A stretch of DNA of 64,000 nucleotides from Nocardioides xinjiangensis (GCF_017916455.1 NZ_JAFMSY010000004.1:62001-126000), one strand, 5' to 3'; shown: positions 45,227 through 54,589, counted from the first letter of the stretch. The notes: generated by a model from the sequence alone, not told the origin. Program-made: numbers and translations.

Positions 45227-46066
45227 ATGGAGTTCACCTCCGACGACGCGCGGGCTCACTACGACGCCCTGCGCGAGGTCCTCGCCGGTGCGGTCGTCGG
45301 GCTCGACTTCGACGGCACGCTGTCCCCGGTCGTCGACGACCCCGAGGCCGCGCGCCTGCACCCCGGTGCCCCGGGCGCGCTCCTCGAGCTCGCGGAGGCG
45401 GTCCGCGCCGTCGCGGTGATCACGGGCCGACCGGCACGCCAGGCGATCGCCATGGGAGACCTCGACGCGCTCGGCAACGCGATGCTCGATCGCGGCGCCG
45501 AGCTCTTCGTCTTCGGCCAGTACGGCAACGAGCGCTGGTCGGCGACCGAGCAGCGGATCCGCTCGCCCCGGCCGCCCGCGGGGCTGGCCAGCTTCGAGCG
45601 CGAGCTGCCGTCGGTGCTGCGCGGTGCTGGCGCCGCTGAGGCCCACGTCGAGGAGAAAGGCCTCGCGGTCGCGGTGCACACCCGGCGCATGGACGACCCC
45701 GCCGGGGCCTTCGACCGGCTGGTCGAGCCGCTCACCGCCCTCGCCGAGCGCCACCACCTCACGATCGAGCCGGGGCGCAACGTGATCGAGGTGCGCTCCG
45801 GCGACATGCACAAGGGCGCGGCCCTGCGGACCTTCGTCGCCGAGCAGGAGGCCTCCGGCGTGGTCTTCGGCGGTGACGACCTCGGTGACATCGCGGCCTT
45901 CGAGGCGGTCCGGGAGCTGCGTGCCGACGGCCTGCCCGGACTCGTCGTCTGCTCCGCCTCGCACGAGCAGCCCGACCTGGTGCGGCTCGCCGACGTCGTC
46001 GTCGACGGTCCGGCCGGGATGGTCGAGCTGCTCGGCCGGCTTCCCGCGCCCCTCGCCGGCCGCTGA
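45227..46066 (+). CDS. otsB: Trehalose-6-phosphate phosphatase
   Basis: A 279-residue HAD-superfamily phosphatase. Motif I is GLDFDGTLSPVVDDPEAARL (nucleophile aspartate), motif II lies in VAVITGRPARQA, the lysine is in DMHKGAALRTF, and motif IV is VFGGDDLGDIAAFEAVREL. It completes trehalose synthesis from the OtsA product. The ATG is preceded by TTGGCT 7 bases upstream, a poor -10, so the promoter is uncertain. It is followed by 270 bases that hold the SAM riboswitch. Confidence 0.92.
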   Translation: MEFTSDDARAHYDALREVLAGAVVGLDFDGTLSPVVDDPEAARLHPGAPGALLELAEAVRAVAVITGRPARQAIAMGDLDALGNAMLDRGAELFVFGQYGNERWSATEQRIRSPRPPAGLASFERELPSVLRGAGAAEAHVEEKGLAVAVHTRRMDDPAGAFDRLVEPLTALAERHHLTIEPGRNVIEVRSGDMHKGAALRTFVAEQEASGVVFGGDDLGDIAAFEAVRELRADGLPGLVVCSASHEQPDLVRLADVVVDGPAGMVELLGRLPAPLAGR

Positions 46067-46176
46067 CCGCCGCGGGCCGCGCAGCCGTCCCCCCAGGCGT
46101 CCCTCGGGTCGCCCACGCAGCGGACGCGGCCCGATCACATCGTGGACTCGGTGTGCGCATCGTGAGACGCCCCGCC

Positions 46177-46182
46177 TAGGCT
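46177..46182 (+). promoter_or_regulatory. -10 element TAGGCT of the riboswitch transcript
   Basis: TAGGCT ends 7 bases before the first P1 base of the SAM riboswitch, so transcription should begin at about 46190. Confidence 0.6.
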
Positions 46183-46189
46183 GGGCGTG

Positions 46190-46324
46190 CTCATCACGAG
46201 GGACTGAGGGAACGGCCCGTCGAAGTCCCGGCAACCACCCGTGAGCCTCCTGTCCGGACACCTCCGGCAGTCACGGGAGCAGGTGCCAAATCCGACCCAC
46301 GCGAGAGTCGCGGGGACAGATGAG
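46190..46324 (+). promoter_or_regulatory. SAM-I (S-box) riboswitch
   Basis: P1 pairs CTCATC (46190-46195) with GATGAG (46319-46324). The core has GAGGGACTGAGGG and CCCGGCAACC (P2 region), a P3 stem CCCGTGA/TCACGGG (46238-46244 with 46271-46277), the conserved GGTGCCAAATCC and a P4 hairpin CGCGA/TCGCG. The ribosome site AAGGAGG (46325-46331) begins directly after P1, and there is no terminator before the gene, so control is probably at translation. It regulates the threonine-synthase-like gene and the downstream sulfur carrier. SAM-I sensors normally control methionine or cysteine genes. Confidence 0.88.
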
Positions 46325-46336
46325 AAGGAGGACTTC

Positions 46337-47620
46337 ATGAGCACCCTGCTGGACGACACCACGACCGCCACGGCGTCGAAGGGGCTGCGCGAGGGCGCCT
46401 TCGGGCACGCCCGCGCACTCGCCTGTCGGGAGTGCGGGCACGAGGTCGCCCTCGGCCCGTCGTACGCCTGTCCGGAGTGCTTCGGGCCGCTGGAGGTGGC
46501 CTACGACTTCCCGTCGGTGACCCGCGAGGAGATCGCGGCGGGTCCCGCGAACATCTGGCGCTACAAGGCGCTGCTCCCCGTCCCGACCGACATCGAGCAG
46601 AGCCCCAACACCGAGCCGGGCTTCACCCGCCTGCTCGAGGCGCGCAACCTCGGCCGCGAGCTCGGCATCGACCGGCTCTGGGTCAAGGACGACTCGACCA
46701 ACCCGACCAACTCGTTCAAGGACCGCGTGGTCGCGTGCGCCCTCAGCGCCGCCCGGGAGCTCGGCGCGAAGGTCTTCGCGTGCCCCTCGACCGGCAACCT
46801 GGCCAACGCGGTCGCCGCCGCCGGCGCCCGCGCCGGGATGCGGACCGTCGTCTTCATCCCGAGCAACCTCGAGAAGCCCAAGCAGGTCAACTCGGCCGTG
46901 TACACCGACCGCCTCGTCGCGGTCGAGGGCAACTACGACGACGTCAACAAGCTCGCCTCGGAGATCGCCGGCGAGGAGGAGGGGTGGGCGTTCGTCAACG
47001 TCAACGTCCGGCCCTTCTACGCCGAGGGCTCGAAGACCCTCGGCTACGAGATCGCCGAGCAGCTCGGCTGGCGGTTGCCCGACCAGATCGTCATCCCCGT
47101 GGCGTCCGGCTCGCAGCTCACCAAGGTCGACAAGGCCTTCCAGGAGCTGATCCGGCTGGGCCTGGTCGAGGACAAGCCCTACCGGGTCTTCGGCGCCCAG
47201 GCGACCGGCTGCTCGCCGGTCTCCGTGGCCTACAAGGCCGGCACCGACGCGATCCGGCCCGTCAAGCCCGACACCATCGCCAAGAGCCTGGCGATCGGCA
47301 ACCCCGCCGACGGCATCTACGTCCTCGACATCTGCCGCCGCTCCGGTGGTGCCGTCGAGGACATCACCGACGACGAGGTGCGCGAGGGGATCCTGCTCCT
47401 GGCCCGCACCGAGGGCATCTTCACCGAGACCGCCGGGGGCACCACCGTGGGCGTGCTGAAGAAGCTCGTCGAGACCGGCCAGCTCGACACGTCCCTCGAG
47501 ACCGTCGTGATCAACACCGGCATGGGCCTGAAGACCCTGGACGCGGTCGCCGACCGGGTCGGTCCCGCCGCCACCATCGCCCCTAGCTACGACGCCTTCG
47601 TCGCGTCCGGCGTCCTGTGA
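46337..47620 (+). CDS. Threonine-synthase-family PLP enzyme, possible O-phosphohomoserine sulfhydrylase
   Basis: A 427-residue fold-type II PLP enzyme of the ThrC family. An N-terminal zinc ribbon (C30, C33, C45, C48) is followed by DDSTNPTNSFKDRVV with PLP lysine K128, ACPSTGNLANAVAAAGARAG (phosphate/PLP site), VIPVASGSQLTKV and FTETAGGTTVGVL. The usual NPTGSFKDRG is NPTNSFKDRV here. Annotation pipelines would call it threonine synthase. The SAM riboswitch and the CysO-like gene 14 bases downstream argue instead for sulfur transfer onto O-phosphohomoserine to give homocysteine, as CysM does with O-phosphoserine. hom and thrB are not nearby. ATG 46337 is chosen by the AAGGAGG spacing. Confidence 0.8.
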   Translation: MSTLLDDTTTATASKGLREGAFGHARALACRECGHEVALGPSYACPECFGPLEVAYDFPSVTREEIAAGPANIWRYKALLPVPTDIEQSPNTEPGFTRLLEARNLGRELGIDRLWVKDDSTNPTNSFKDRVVACALSAARELGAKVFACPSTGNLANAVAAAGARAGMRTVVFIPSNLEKPKQVNSAVYTDRLVAVEGNYDDVNKLASEIAGEEEGWAFVNVNVRPFYAEGSKTLGYEIAEQLGWRLPDQIVIPVASGSQLTKVDKAFQELIRLGLVEDKPYRVFGAQATGCSPVSVAYKAGTDAIRPVKPDTIAKSLAIGNPADGIYVLDICRRSGGAVEDITDDEVREGILLLARTEGIFTETAGGTTVGVLKKLVETGQLDTSLETVVINTGMGLKTLDAVADRVGPAATIAPSYDAFVASGVL

Positions 47621-47634
47621 AGGAGGAACCCAGC

Positions 47635-47910
47635 ATGAGCGTGTCCGTCCGGATCCCCACCATCCTGCGCACCTACACCGGCGGCCAGTCCGAGGTCAGC
47701 GCCGAGGGCGACACCCTCGCCGCCGTGCTCGACGACCTCGACGCCAGCTACGCCGGCATCAAGGGGCGGATCCTCGACGAGGCGGGCCAGCTGCGCCGGT
47801 TCGTCAACGTCTACGTCGGCAACGACGACGTGCGGTTCCTCGAGGACCTCGCGACCCCGACGCCCGACGGCGTGCAGGTCTCGGTCATCCCGGCAGTCGC
47901 CGGCGGCTGA
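47635..47910 (+). CDS. CysO/MoaD/ThiS-like sulfur carrier protein
   Basis: A 91-residue beta-grasp protein ending exactly in Gly-Gly (VIPAVAGG), the C-terminus that is adenylated and thiocarboxylated. SVRIPTILRTYTGG, EGDTLAAVLDDL and RFVNVYVGNDDVRFLEDL are very close to what I remember of M. tuberculosis CysO, the sulfur donor for CysM. The ribosome site AAGGAGG overlaps the end of the upstream gene. An activating MoeB/MoeZ enzyme and a Mec-type hydrolase are not in the window. It should donate sulfide to the PLP enzyme encoded just upstream. Confidence 0.88.
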   Translation: MSVSVRIPTILRTYTGGQSEVSAEGDTLAAVLDDLDASYAGIKGRILDEAGQLRRFVNVYVGNDDVRFLEDLATPTPDGVQVSVIPAVAGG

Positions 47911-47911
47911 C

Positions 47912-47928
47912 CCCCCGGCGGCCGGGGG
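47912..47928 (+). terminator. Hairpin after the sulfur carrier gene
   Basis: A 7-bp GC stem (47912-47918 with 47922-47928, loop CGG) starts 2 bases after the stop. It is the likely end of the riboswitch-controlled operon. Confidence 0.5.
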
Positions 47929-48088
47929 AGCGCGTACGTCGACCACGGCGGCGTTGCCGCGACCGGCGCCGAGCTGGCCGACGCGCGGGGGCGCGTCGTG
48001 TGCACCCGTGCCCAGGTGTGACGCCCCGTTGGGTCGGCGGACACCGCGGGTTGCGCGCACGTTCAACGACGTGTGGTTCACAGGCGGG

Positions 48089-48928
48089 GTGGGAAGCAAG
48101 CACCTGACCAGGGCCGGCCTCGCGCTGGCCGTCCTCGGCGGCCTCGCGGGCGGGACGACGTACGGTGCCCGCGAGCTGCTGCACCGTCAGGCTGCGCAGG
48201 CGCGACGGGCCATCGGCAAGCCCCTCGGCGAGGTCGCCCCCTCCGCGGACAAGCACTACAAGAAGAAGTACGGGGCGCCGGTGGACCTGCTCGTCCTCGG
48301 CGACTCGATCGCCGCGGGGCTGGGCGCCGAGCGGGCCAAGCAGACGCTGGGCAGTCGCCTGGCCCGCGGCATCGCCGAGCACGCGGGTCGCTCGGTGCGG
48401 CTGCGCACGGCGGCGGTGGTCGGCTCGGAGAGCAGCATGCTCGCCGCCCAGCTCGCCTCGCTGCCCGGGACGTACCGCCCGGACGTGGCCGTCATCGTCG
48501 TCGGCGGCAACGACGTCACCCACCGGGTGCCGGTCGCGGAGTCCGTGCGCCACCTCGCGGACGCCGTCGACCGGTTGCGCGCCCTCGGGGCCGAGGTCGT
48601 CGTGGGCACCTGCCCCGACCTGGGCGCGCTGCGGCCGGTGCCGCAGCCCCTGCGCGCGCTCGGGTCGCGGGCCTCGCGCCAGCTCGCGGACGCACAGCGC
48701 GGCGTCGCCCTCGAGCACGGCGCGCGGGTCGTCTCCCTCGCGCACGTCGTCGGTCCGTTCTTCATCACGAATCCCGAGGAGATGTTCAGCCTCGACCGGT
48801 TCCACCCGAGCGCCCACGGCTACAAGCGCACCGCCAAGGCGATGCTGCCGTCGGTGCTCGCAGCGCTCGGCGTGGTCGAGGCGGTGCCGTTCGGGCACCA
48901 CGCACCGGGGGTGGGTGGGTCAGGCTAG
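48089..48928 (+). CDS. SGNH/GDSL hydrolase, membrane-anchored
   Basis: About 279 residues. An N-terminal hydrophobic helix (LTRAGLALAVLGGLAGGTTY) is followed by the SGNH blocks: VDLLVLGDSIAAGLG (catalytic serine), a glycine block, IVVGGNDVTHRV (asparagine) and SLDRFHPSAHGYKRT (aspartate and histidine). It is probably an extracytoplasmic esterase or lipase on lipids or acylated sugars. The start is uncertain: GTG 48089 gives the cleanest anchor, GTG 48071 is possible, and the longer frame (47954) overlaps a non-coding stretch. Its TAG stop is part of the next -10. Confidence 0.78.
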   Translation: MGSKHLTRAGLALAVLGGLAGGTTYGARELLHRQAAQARRAIGKPLGEVAPSADKHYKKKYGAPVDLLVLGDSIAAGLGAERAKQTLGSRLARGIAEHAGRSVRLRTAAVVGSESSMLAAQLASLPGTYRPDVAVIVVGGNDVTHRVPVAESVRHLADAVDRLRALGAEVVVGTCPDLGALRPVPQPLRALGSRASRQLADAQRGVALEHGARVVSLAHVVGPFFITNPEEMFSLDRFHPSAHGYKRTAKAMLPSVLAALGVVEAVPFGHHAPGVGGSG

Positions 48929-48931
48929 GGT
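48926..48931 (+). promoter_or_regulatory. -10 element TAGGGT built on a stop codon, leaderless
   Basis: The first three bases are the TAG stop of the SGNH hydrolase gene. The element ends 6 bases before the GTG at 48938. Confidence 0.6.
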
Positions 48932-48937
48932 TCGCGG

Positions 48938-49813
48938 GTGCGCACCACCGCTCGACGAGCCGGCCAGGCCCTGAAGAAGGCAGCCCAGAGGGCCGGCCGC
49001 ATCCAGGCATCGCCCGTGCCCGAGGCGCCCGAGCCGGTCGTCGACGCGAAGGCGGAGCGCCGCCGCCGGCTGCTGGCCAGCAACCTCACCGAGCTCGCGA
49101 TCGAGTTCGGCACCGACAAGTGGGGCGTCCACAGGTACACGCCGCACTACGAGCGGCACCTGCAGCACCTCCGCACGGAGTCGTTCACGCTGCTCGAGCT
49201 CGGCATCGGCGGCTACCAGAAGCGCCGCAGGAGCGGCGCCTCGATGAAGATGTGGCGCTGGTTCTTCCCCAAGGCCCGCATCGTCGGCCTCGACATCGAG
49301 GACAAGTCGTGGCTCACACGGGGGCGCATCCACGCCTACCTCGGTGACCAGACCGACCCCGAGATCCTCCAGCGGATCATCGACGAGCAGGGGGCGCCGA
49401 TGGTCGTCATCGACGACGGCAGCCACATCCCGGCGCACGTCCGCGAGTCCTTCCGGATCCTGTTCCCGCTGCTGCCCGACGGCGCGATCTACTGCATCGA
49501 GGACACCCAGACCTCCTACTGGCCGGCGTGGGGTGGTCAGCTCGACCCCCGCGCGCCCGGCACGTCGATGGACCTCGTCAAGGACCTCATCGACGGCCTC
49601 AACCACGAGGAGTTCCTCATCGAGGGCTACGAGCCCACCTACACCGACCAGTGGGTGCGGTCGGTGCACTGCTACCACAACCTCGTGATCATCGAGAAGG
49701 GTGACAACCGCGAGGGCACCAACCGCGACCACTCCGCTCACGAGTTCCACGGGTCCTCCGCGGTCCCCGCCCAGCAGACGTCCGAGCAGCCCTCCGAGCA
49801 GCCCGGGGCATGA
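48938..49813 (+). CDS. SAM-dependent O-methyltransferase, MycE-like
   Basis: A 291-residue protein. [20 protein letters not shown] and [16 protein letters not shown], followed by [20 protein letters not shown] and [18 protein letters not shown], match the sugar O-methyltransferase family of MycE (mycinamicin) and related rhamnosyl methyltransferases. The motif I glycines and the metal-binding acidic residues in IDDGSH and [10 protein letters not shown] are present. The target is probably a deoxysugar on a cell-surface glycolipid or glycan. A basic N-terminal extension of ~45 residues precedes the domain. The start is fixed by TAGGGT; its stop overlaps the ATP-grasp gene. Confidence 0.8.
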   Translation: MRTTARRAGQALKKAAQRAGRIQASPVPEAPEPVVDAKAERRRRLLASNLTELAIEFGTDKWGVHRYTPHYERHLQHLRTESFTLLELGIGGYQKRRRSGASMKMWRWFFPKARIVGLDIEDKSWLTRGRIHAYLGDQTDPEILQRIIDEQGAPMVVIDDGSHIPAHVRESFRILFPLLPDGAIYCIEDTQTSYWPAWGGQLDPRAPGTSMDLVKDLIDGLNHEEFLIEGYEPTYTDQWVRSVHCYHNLVIIEKGDNREGTNRDHSAHEFHGSSAVPAQQTSEQPSEQPGA

Positions 49814-50697
49814 GCGTCCTGCTCGCCACCAGCGGCGACCTGCCGCAGGGGGAGCCGGGCGCGGCGGCCCTCGACGCGGAGCTGCGCGCCCGCGGCATCG
49901 AGCACGCCTGGGCGCGCTGGGACGACCCGGCCGTCGACTGGGCTGCGGCCGACCTGGTCGCCGTGCGGTCGACCTGGGACTACGTGGCGCGCCACACCGA
50001 GTTCCTCGGCTGGACCGCCTCCCTCGACCAGTCCCGCCTGCTCAACGGCCACGACGTGTTCGCGTGGAACCACGACAAGCGCTACCTCACCGAGCTCGGC
50101 GACCTGCCCGCCGTCCCGACGCTGCTCGCCGACGACCGCGCCGCGCTCGCCGACGCCGTACGCCGCTTCGGCAGCGCGGTCGTCAAGCCGCGCGTGGGCG
50201 CCGGCGGTGCGGGGCTCCTCGTCGTCAGCGACGCCGACGACCCGCGCCTCGGCGTCCCGGCTCGCAGCCATCCCGGTCACCCGGAGGTCGGCGGCCCGTG
50301 GGTGGTCCAGCCCCTTGTGGAGTCCGTCCGGACCCGGGGCGAGACCTCCGTCCACGTGCTCGGCGGTGAGGTGACCCAGCGCTTCGACAAGCTGCCGGGA
50401 GCGGGCGACGTCCGCGTCAACGAGGAGTTCGGCGGCACCGTGCGCGCAGTGCCGACCGGCGACGTCGCCGACCTCGTCCTGCGCGCCCACGGCGCCATGG
50501 CCGAGCGGTTCGGCCGGCCGATCGACTACCTCCGGGTCGACCTCCTGCACTGGGAGGGCGACTGGGTCGTCAGCGAGCTCGAGCTCATCGAGCCCGGCCT
50601 CTACCTCAACGTCTCCACGGCCAACGCCGCCCCGTTCGCCGACCTGGTGGCCGCGCGGAGCTCCTACCGGTCCTCGCGGCCGCGGCCCCCGGCCTGA
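49810..50697 (+). CDS. ATP-grasp domain protein, glutathione-synthetase-like
   Basis: A 295-residue ATP-grasp enzyme. [17 protein letters not shown] is typical of a family related to RimK and glutathione synthetase. The ATP-binding lysine is in [17 protein letters not shown], and metal-binding residues are in [15 protein letters not shown]. It should ligate a carboxylate to an amine or thiol with ATP; the substrates are unknown. It is co-translated with the methyltransferase (ATGA), so the pair may modify the same molecule. It ends just before the groEL2 promoter. Confidence 0.8.
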   Translation: MSVLLATSGDLPQGEPGAAALDAELRARGIEHAWARWDDPAVDWAAADLVAVRSTWDYVARHTEFLGWTASLDQSRLLNGHDVFAWNHDKRYLTELGDLPAVPTLLADDRAALADAVRRFGSAVVKPRVGAGGAGLLVVSDADDPRLGVPARSHPGHPEVGGPWVVQPLVESVRTRGETSVHVLGGEVTQRFDKLPGAGDVRVNEEFGGTVRAVPTGDVADLVLRAHGAMAERFGRPIDYLRVDLLHWEGDWVVSELELIEPGLYLNVSTANAAPFADLVAARSSYRSSRPRPPA

Positions 50698-50699
50698 CG

Positions 50700-50726
50700 T
50701 TTGCACTCTCGGGGGTCGAGTGCTAA
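50700..50726. promoter_or_regulatory. CIRCE operator 1 (HrcA site)
   Basis: TTTGCACTC, a 9-base spacer and GAGTGCTAA (50700-50726) match the CIRCE palindrome TTAGCACTC-N9-GAGTGCTAA. It covers the whole groEL2 promoter. Confidence 0.9.
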
Positions 50727-50729
50727 ACA
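50701..50729 (+). promoter_or_regulatory. groEL2 promoter
   Basis: TTGCAC (50701-50706), a 17-base spacer and TAAACA (50724-50729) fit a sigma-A-type promoter lying within CIRCE 1. Confidence 0.6.
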
Positions 50730-50734
50730 TGAGG

Positions 50735-50761
50735 TTGGCACTCTCGACGAGAGAGTGACAG
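50735..50761. promoter_or_regulatory. CIRCE operator 2 (HrcA site), imperfect
   Basis: TTGGCACTC, a 9-base spacer and GAGTGACAG form a second CIRCE whose outer bases are imperfect. It sits at or just below the transcription start. Confidence 0.8.
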
Positions 50762-50779
50762 CGACCCAGGTGACGCTGA

Positions 50780-52519
<1,740 letters not shown>

Positions 52520-52549
52520 GTCCGGCTCCCCCGAGCACCACGCACCACC

Positions 52550-52581
52550 AGCAGGGCCCCCGCTCCGGCGGGGGCCCTGCT
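52550..52581 (+). terminator. Hairpin terminator of groEL2
   Basis: A 14-bp perfect stem (52550-52563 with 52568-52581, loop TCCG) lies 30 bases after the groEL2 stop. Confidence 0.8.
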
Positions 52582-52611
52582 GCGTTCCCGCGACCCCGGG
52601 GACACCGCTGG

Positions 52612-52617
52612 TAGGAA
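52612..52617 (+). promoter_or_regulatory. -10 element TAGGAA, leaderless
   Basis: TAGGAA ends 6 bases before the ATG at 52624. Confidence 0.45.
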
Positions 52618-52623
52618 TGAACC

Positions 52624-53415
52624 ATGCGCCTGCCCGTGCCCGGCCCCCGCGACGTGATCTCCGCCCTCGGTCGCGGAGGTGATCAGGTCGAGATGCTGCT
52701 CGGGGCCGTGCCGCGCGTGCTGGCCCTCATCGACCAGGCCGAGGTGCTGCTCGCCCGGGCCTCCGTCACGCTCGACCGTGTGGAGGCGGTGGCCGACGAT
52801 GCGCAGAAGCAGATCGACCGCGTGGGTGCGGTGGCCGACGATGCGCAGAAGCAGATCGACCGCGTGGGTGCGGTGGCCGACGATGCGCGGATGCAGATCG
52901 ATCGCGTGGGTGCGGTGGCCGACGACGCGCAGAAGCAGATCGACCGCGTGGGTGCGGTGGCCGACGACGCGCGGATGCAGATCGATCGCGTGGGTGCGGT
53001 GGCCGACGACGCGCAGAAGCAGATCGACCGCGTGGGTGCGGTGGCCGACGACGCGCAGAAGCAGATCGACCGCGTCGGGACCGTGGCCGACGACGCGGAC
53101 GCGCTGGTCGGCCGCGCCGTGGGTCTCCTCGACGCCCTCGAGCCCCCGTTGACGACGCTGCTGCCGGTCCTCCGGACGCTCGCGGACACCACCCACCCCG
53201 ACGAGGTGGCCGCGCTGGTCCGGCTCGTCGACCATCTGCCCGGGCTGACCGTCCAGGTCGAGCGCGACGTGCTCCCGGTGCTGACGACCCTCGGAACGGT
53301 CGCGCCGGACCTGCACGAGCTGCTCGACGTCAGCCGCGAGCTGAACGAGCTCCTCGGCAAGATCCCCGGCGTCGGGAGGCTCAGGCGCAAGCTCGAGGAC
53401 GAGGACGACGCCTGA
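52624..53415 (+). CDS. Coiled-coil protein with eight 14-residue repeats
   Basis: A 263-residue soluble protein. After a short hydrophobic/amphipathic start it contains eight tandem 14-residue units (residues 52-163) of the type RVGAVADDAQKQID, two heptads each, predicting a continuous helix or coiled coil. A second helical region follows (PPLTTLLPVLRTLADTTHPD, LLGKIPGVGRLRRKLEDEDD). The pattern recalls phasin- or apolipophorin-like proteins that coat hydrophobic surfaces, but there is no firm family match. No signal peptide is present. It stands alone between the groEL2 terminator and the lipoprotein gene. Confidence 0.75.
   Translation: MRLPVPGPRDVISALGRGGDQVEMLLGAVPRVLALIDQAEVLLARASVTLDRVEAVADDAQKQIDRVGAVADDAQKQIDRVGAVADDARMQIDRVGAVADDAQKQIDRVGAVADDARMQIDRVGAVADDAQKQIDRVGAVADDAQKQIDRVGTVADDADALVGRAVGLLDALEPPLTTLLPVLRTLADTTHPDEVAALVRLVDHLPGLTVQVERDVLPVLTTLGTVAPDLHELLDVSRELNELLGKIPGVGRLRRKLEDEDDA
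52777..53112 (+). repeat. Eight-copy 42-bp tandem repeat inside a coding region
   Basis: Eight in-frame 42-base units. Units 1, 2, 4, 6 and 7 encode AQKQID; units 3 and 5 encode ARMQID and share ATCGAT, which suggests duplication of an 84-base pair of units. The first and last units are diverged. Confidence 0.9.
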
Positions 53416-53495
53416 GGCGGAACGCCCCCGCGACGGCCGGCGTCGAAGGGGTGTGGCACGGTGACCGCACCGGCCCCGCTTCCGCAGGAGGAACC

Positions 53496-53999
53496 GTGAA
53501 CACCAGCCGATCCCGTACCGTCGCCCGCCTCGCCGCGTCCCTCGTCGCCGTGCTGGGCCTGGCCGCCTGCGGGTCCGACGACCGGGGCGACGCCGCCCCG
53601 GCCGGGTCGAGCGCGGCCGGGTCGAGCCCGGCCACCAGCTCCGAGGCGGGCACCGGCACGCTCGCCCTGACCGTGGAGTCCTCGGCGGCCGGCAAGTGCG
53701 CGATGCCCTCCGCCGAGACGCTGGCCACGTTCGACACGGCCTTCGAGGGCACGGTGACCTCGCTGGACGACGGCAGCGCGACGCTGGCCGTCGACCACTG
53801 GTACGCCGGCGGGAAGGCCGAGACCGTCACCGTCGCGTCTCCGAGCAAGGCCCTCGAGGACCTGCTGATGGCCGTCGACCTCGAGGAGGGCAAGACCTAC
53901 CTCGTCAGCGCCACCGGCGACAGGGTCACCCTGTGCGGGTTCACCGCGGAGAAGTCGCCCGAGCTCGAGGCGCTCTACGCCGAGGCCTTCCCGCGGTGA
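53496..53999 (+). CDS. Lipoprotein of unknown function
   Basis: A 167-residue protein with signal peptide SRTVARLAASLVAVLGLAAC (lipobox LAAC). A Ser/Gly/Ala-rich linker follows, then a beta domain with CAMPSAETLATFDTAFEGTV and LEEGKTYLVSATGDRVTLCG, containing two cysteines that may form a disulfide. The DTAFEGTVTSLDDGSATLAV region resembles small extracytoplasmic OB-like domains. GTG 53496 follows AGGAGGAA. It overlaps the mocA-like gene by 4 bases, so it may belong to the Mo-hydroxylase locus. Confidence 0.75.
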   Translation: MNTSRSRTVARLAASLVAVLGLAACGSDDRGDAAPAGSSAAGSSPATSSEAGTGTLALTVESSAAGKCAMPSAETLATFDTAFEGTVTSLDDGSATLAVDHWYAGGKAETVTVASPSKALEDLLMAVDLEEGKTYLVSATGDRVTLCGFTAEKSPELEALYAEAFPR

Positions 54000-54547
54000 C
54001 GTCGGTCGCCGGGCTGCTCCTCGCGGCAGGGTCCGGGGAGCGGTTCGGCGGTCCGAAGGCACTCGCCCGCGACGACGACGGCACGTCCTGGCTGCTCCGC
54101 TCGGTGCAGGCGCTGCGTCCCTGCGCCGAGGTCGTGGTGGTGCTCGGCGCCGAGGCGGAGCGGGCCGCGGCCCTGCTCCCGATGTCCGTGTCGCGGATCC
54201 GCGCCGACGACTGGGCCGAGGGCATGGGCGCCTCGCTGAGCGCCGGCCTCACCGCCCTGGCAGGCACGCGGCACGACGCCGCGCTGGTGTCGCTGGTGGA
54301 CCTGCCCGACGTCGGCGGAGACGTCGTGGCGCGGCTCGTCGGGACCTCGCGCGGGTCGGCCGACCTCGCGCGGGCGGCGTACGACGGCATGCCGGGGCAC
54401 CCGGTGCTGATCGGACGGGACCACTGGACGGGCGTCGTCGCGACCGCGACCGGCGACCGCGGTGCCCGCGACTACCTCGCGCAGCACGAGGTCGCGCTCG
54501 TCGAGTGCGGCGACCTCGCGTCGGGCGCGGACGTCGACACCCGCTGA
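53996..54547 (+). CDS. mocA: Molybdenum cofactor nucleotidyltransferase, MocA-like
   Basis: A 183-residue MobA/MocA-fold enzyme. The nucleotide loop is GLLLAAGSGERFGGPKALAR, VVVVLGAEAERAAALL follows, and the metal-binding region is ALVSLVDLPDVGGDVVARL. GHPVLIGRDHWTGV and GDRGARDYL complete the family pattern. It should attach CMP (MocA) to molybdopterin to make the MCD form used by xanthine and CO dehydrogenases. It precedes the moxR-coxE-xdhC operon and supports a common role in maturing the coxSL product. Confidence 0.87.
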   Translation: MTSVAGLLLAAGSGERFGGPKALARDDDGTSWLLRSVQALRPCAEVVVVLGAEAERAAALLPMSVSRIRADDWAEGMGASLSAGLTALAGTRHDAALVSLVDLPDVGGDVVARLVGTSRGSADLARAAYDGMPGHPVLIGRDHWTGVVATATGDRGARDYLAQHEVALVECGDLASGADVDTR

Positions 54548-54549
54548 GG

Positions 54550-54567
54550 CCAACGTGCAACCAACGT
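54550..54567 (+). promoter_or_regulatory. SARP-type direct repeat upstream of the moxR operon
   Basis: CCAACGT at 54550-54556 and again at 54561-54567, exactly 11 bases apart and ending 9 bases before the -10. The same arrangement with CCAACCG occurs before coxS. Confidence 0.6.
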
Positions 54568-54576
54568 GGCGGGTCG

Positions 54577-54582
54577 TAGCCT
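54577..54582 (+). promoter_or_regulatory. -10 element TAGCCT, leaderless
   Basis: TAGCCT ends 7 bases before the ATG at 54590 of the moxR-like gene and lies just below the paired CCAACGT heptamers. Confidence 0.6.
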
Positions 54583-54589
54583 GAGGCGC

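Noticed and set aside
46337-47620. Plain housekeeping threonine synthase
   Set aside because: Not excluded, but hom and thrB are absent from the neighbourhood, and the SAM riboswitch and CysO-like partner fit methionine/sulfur metabolism better.
52777-53112. CRISPR array
   Set aside because: The 42-bp repeats are contiguous, have no unique spacers, stay in one reading frame and encode a regular helix.
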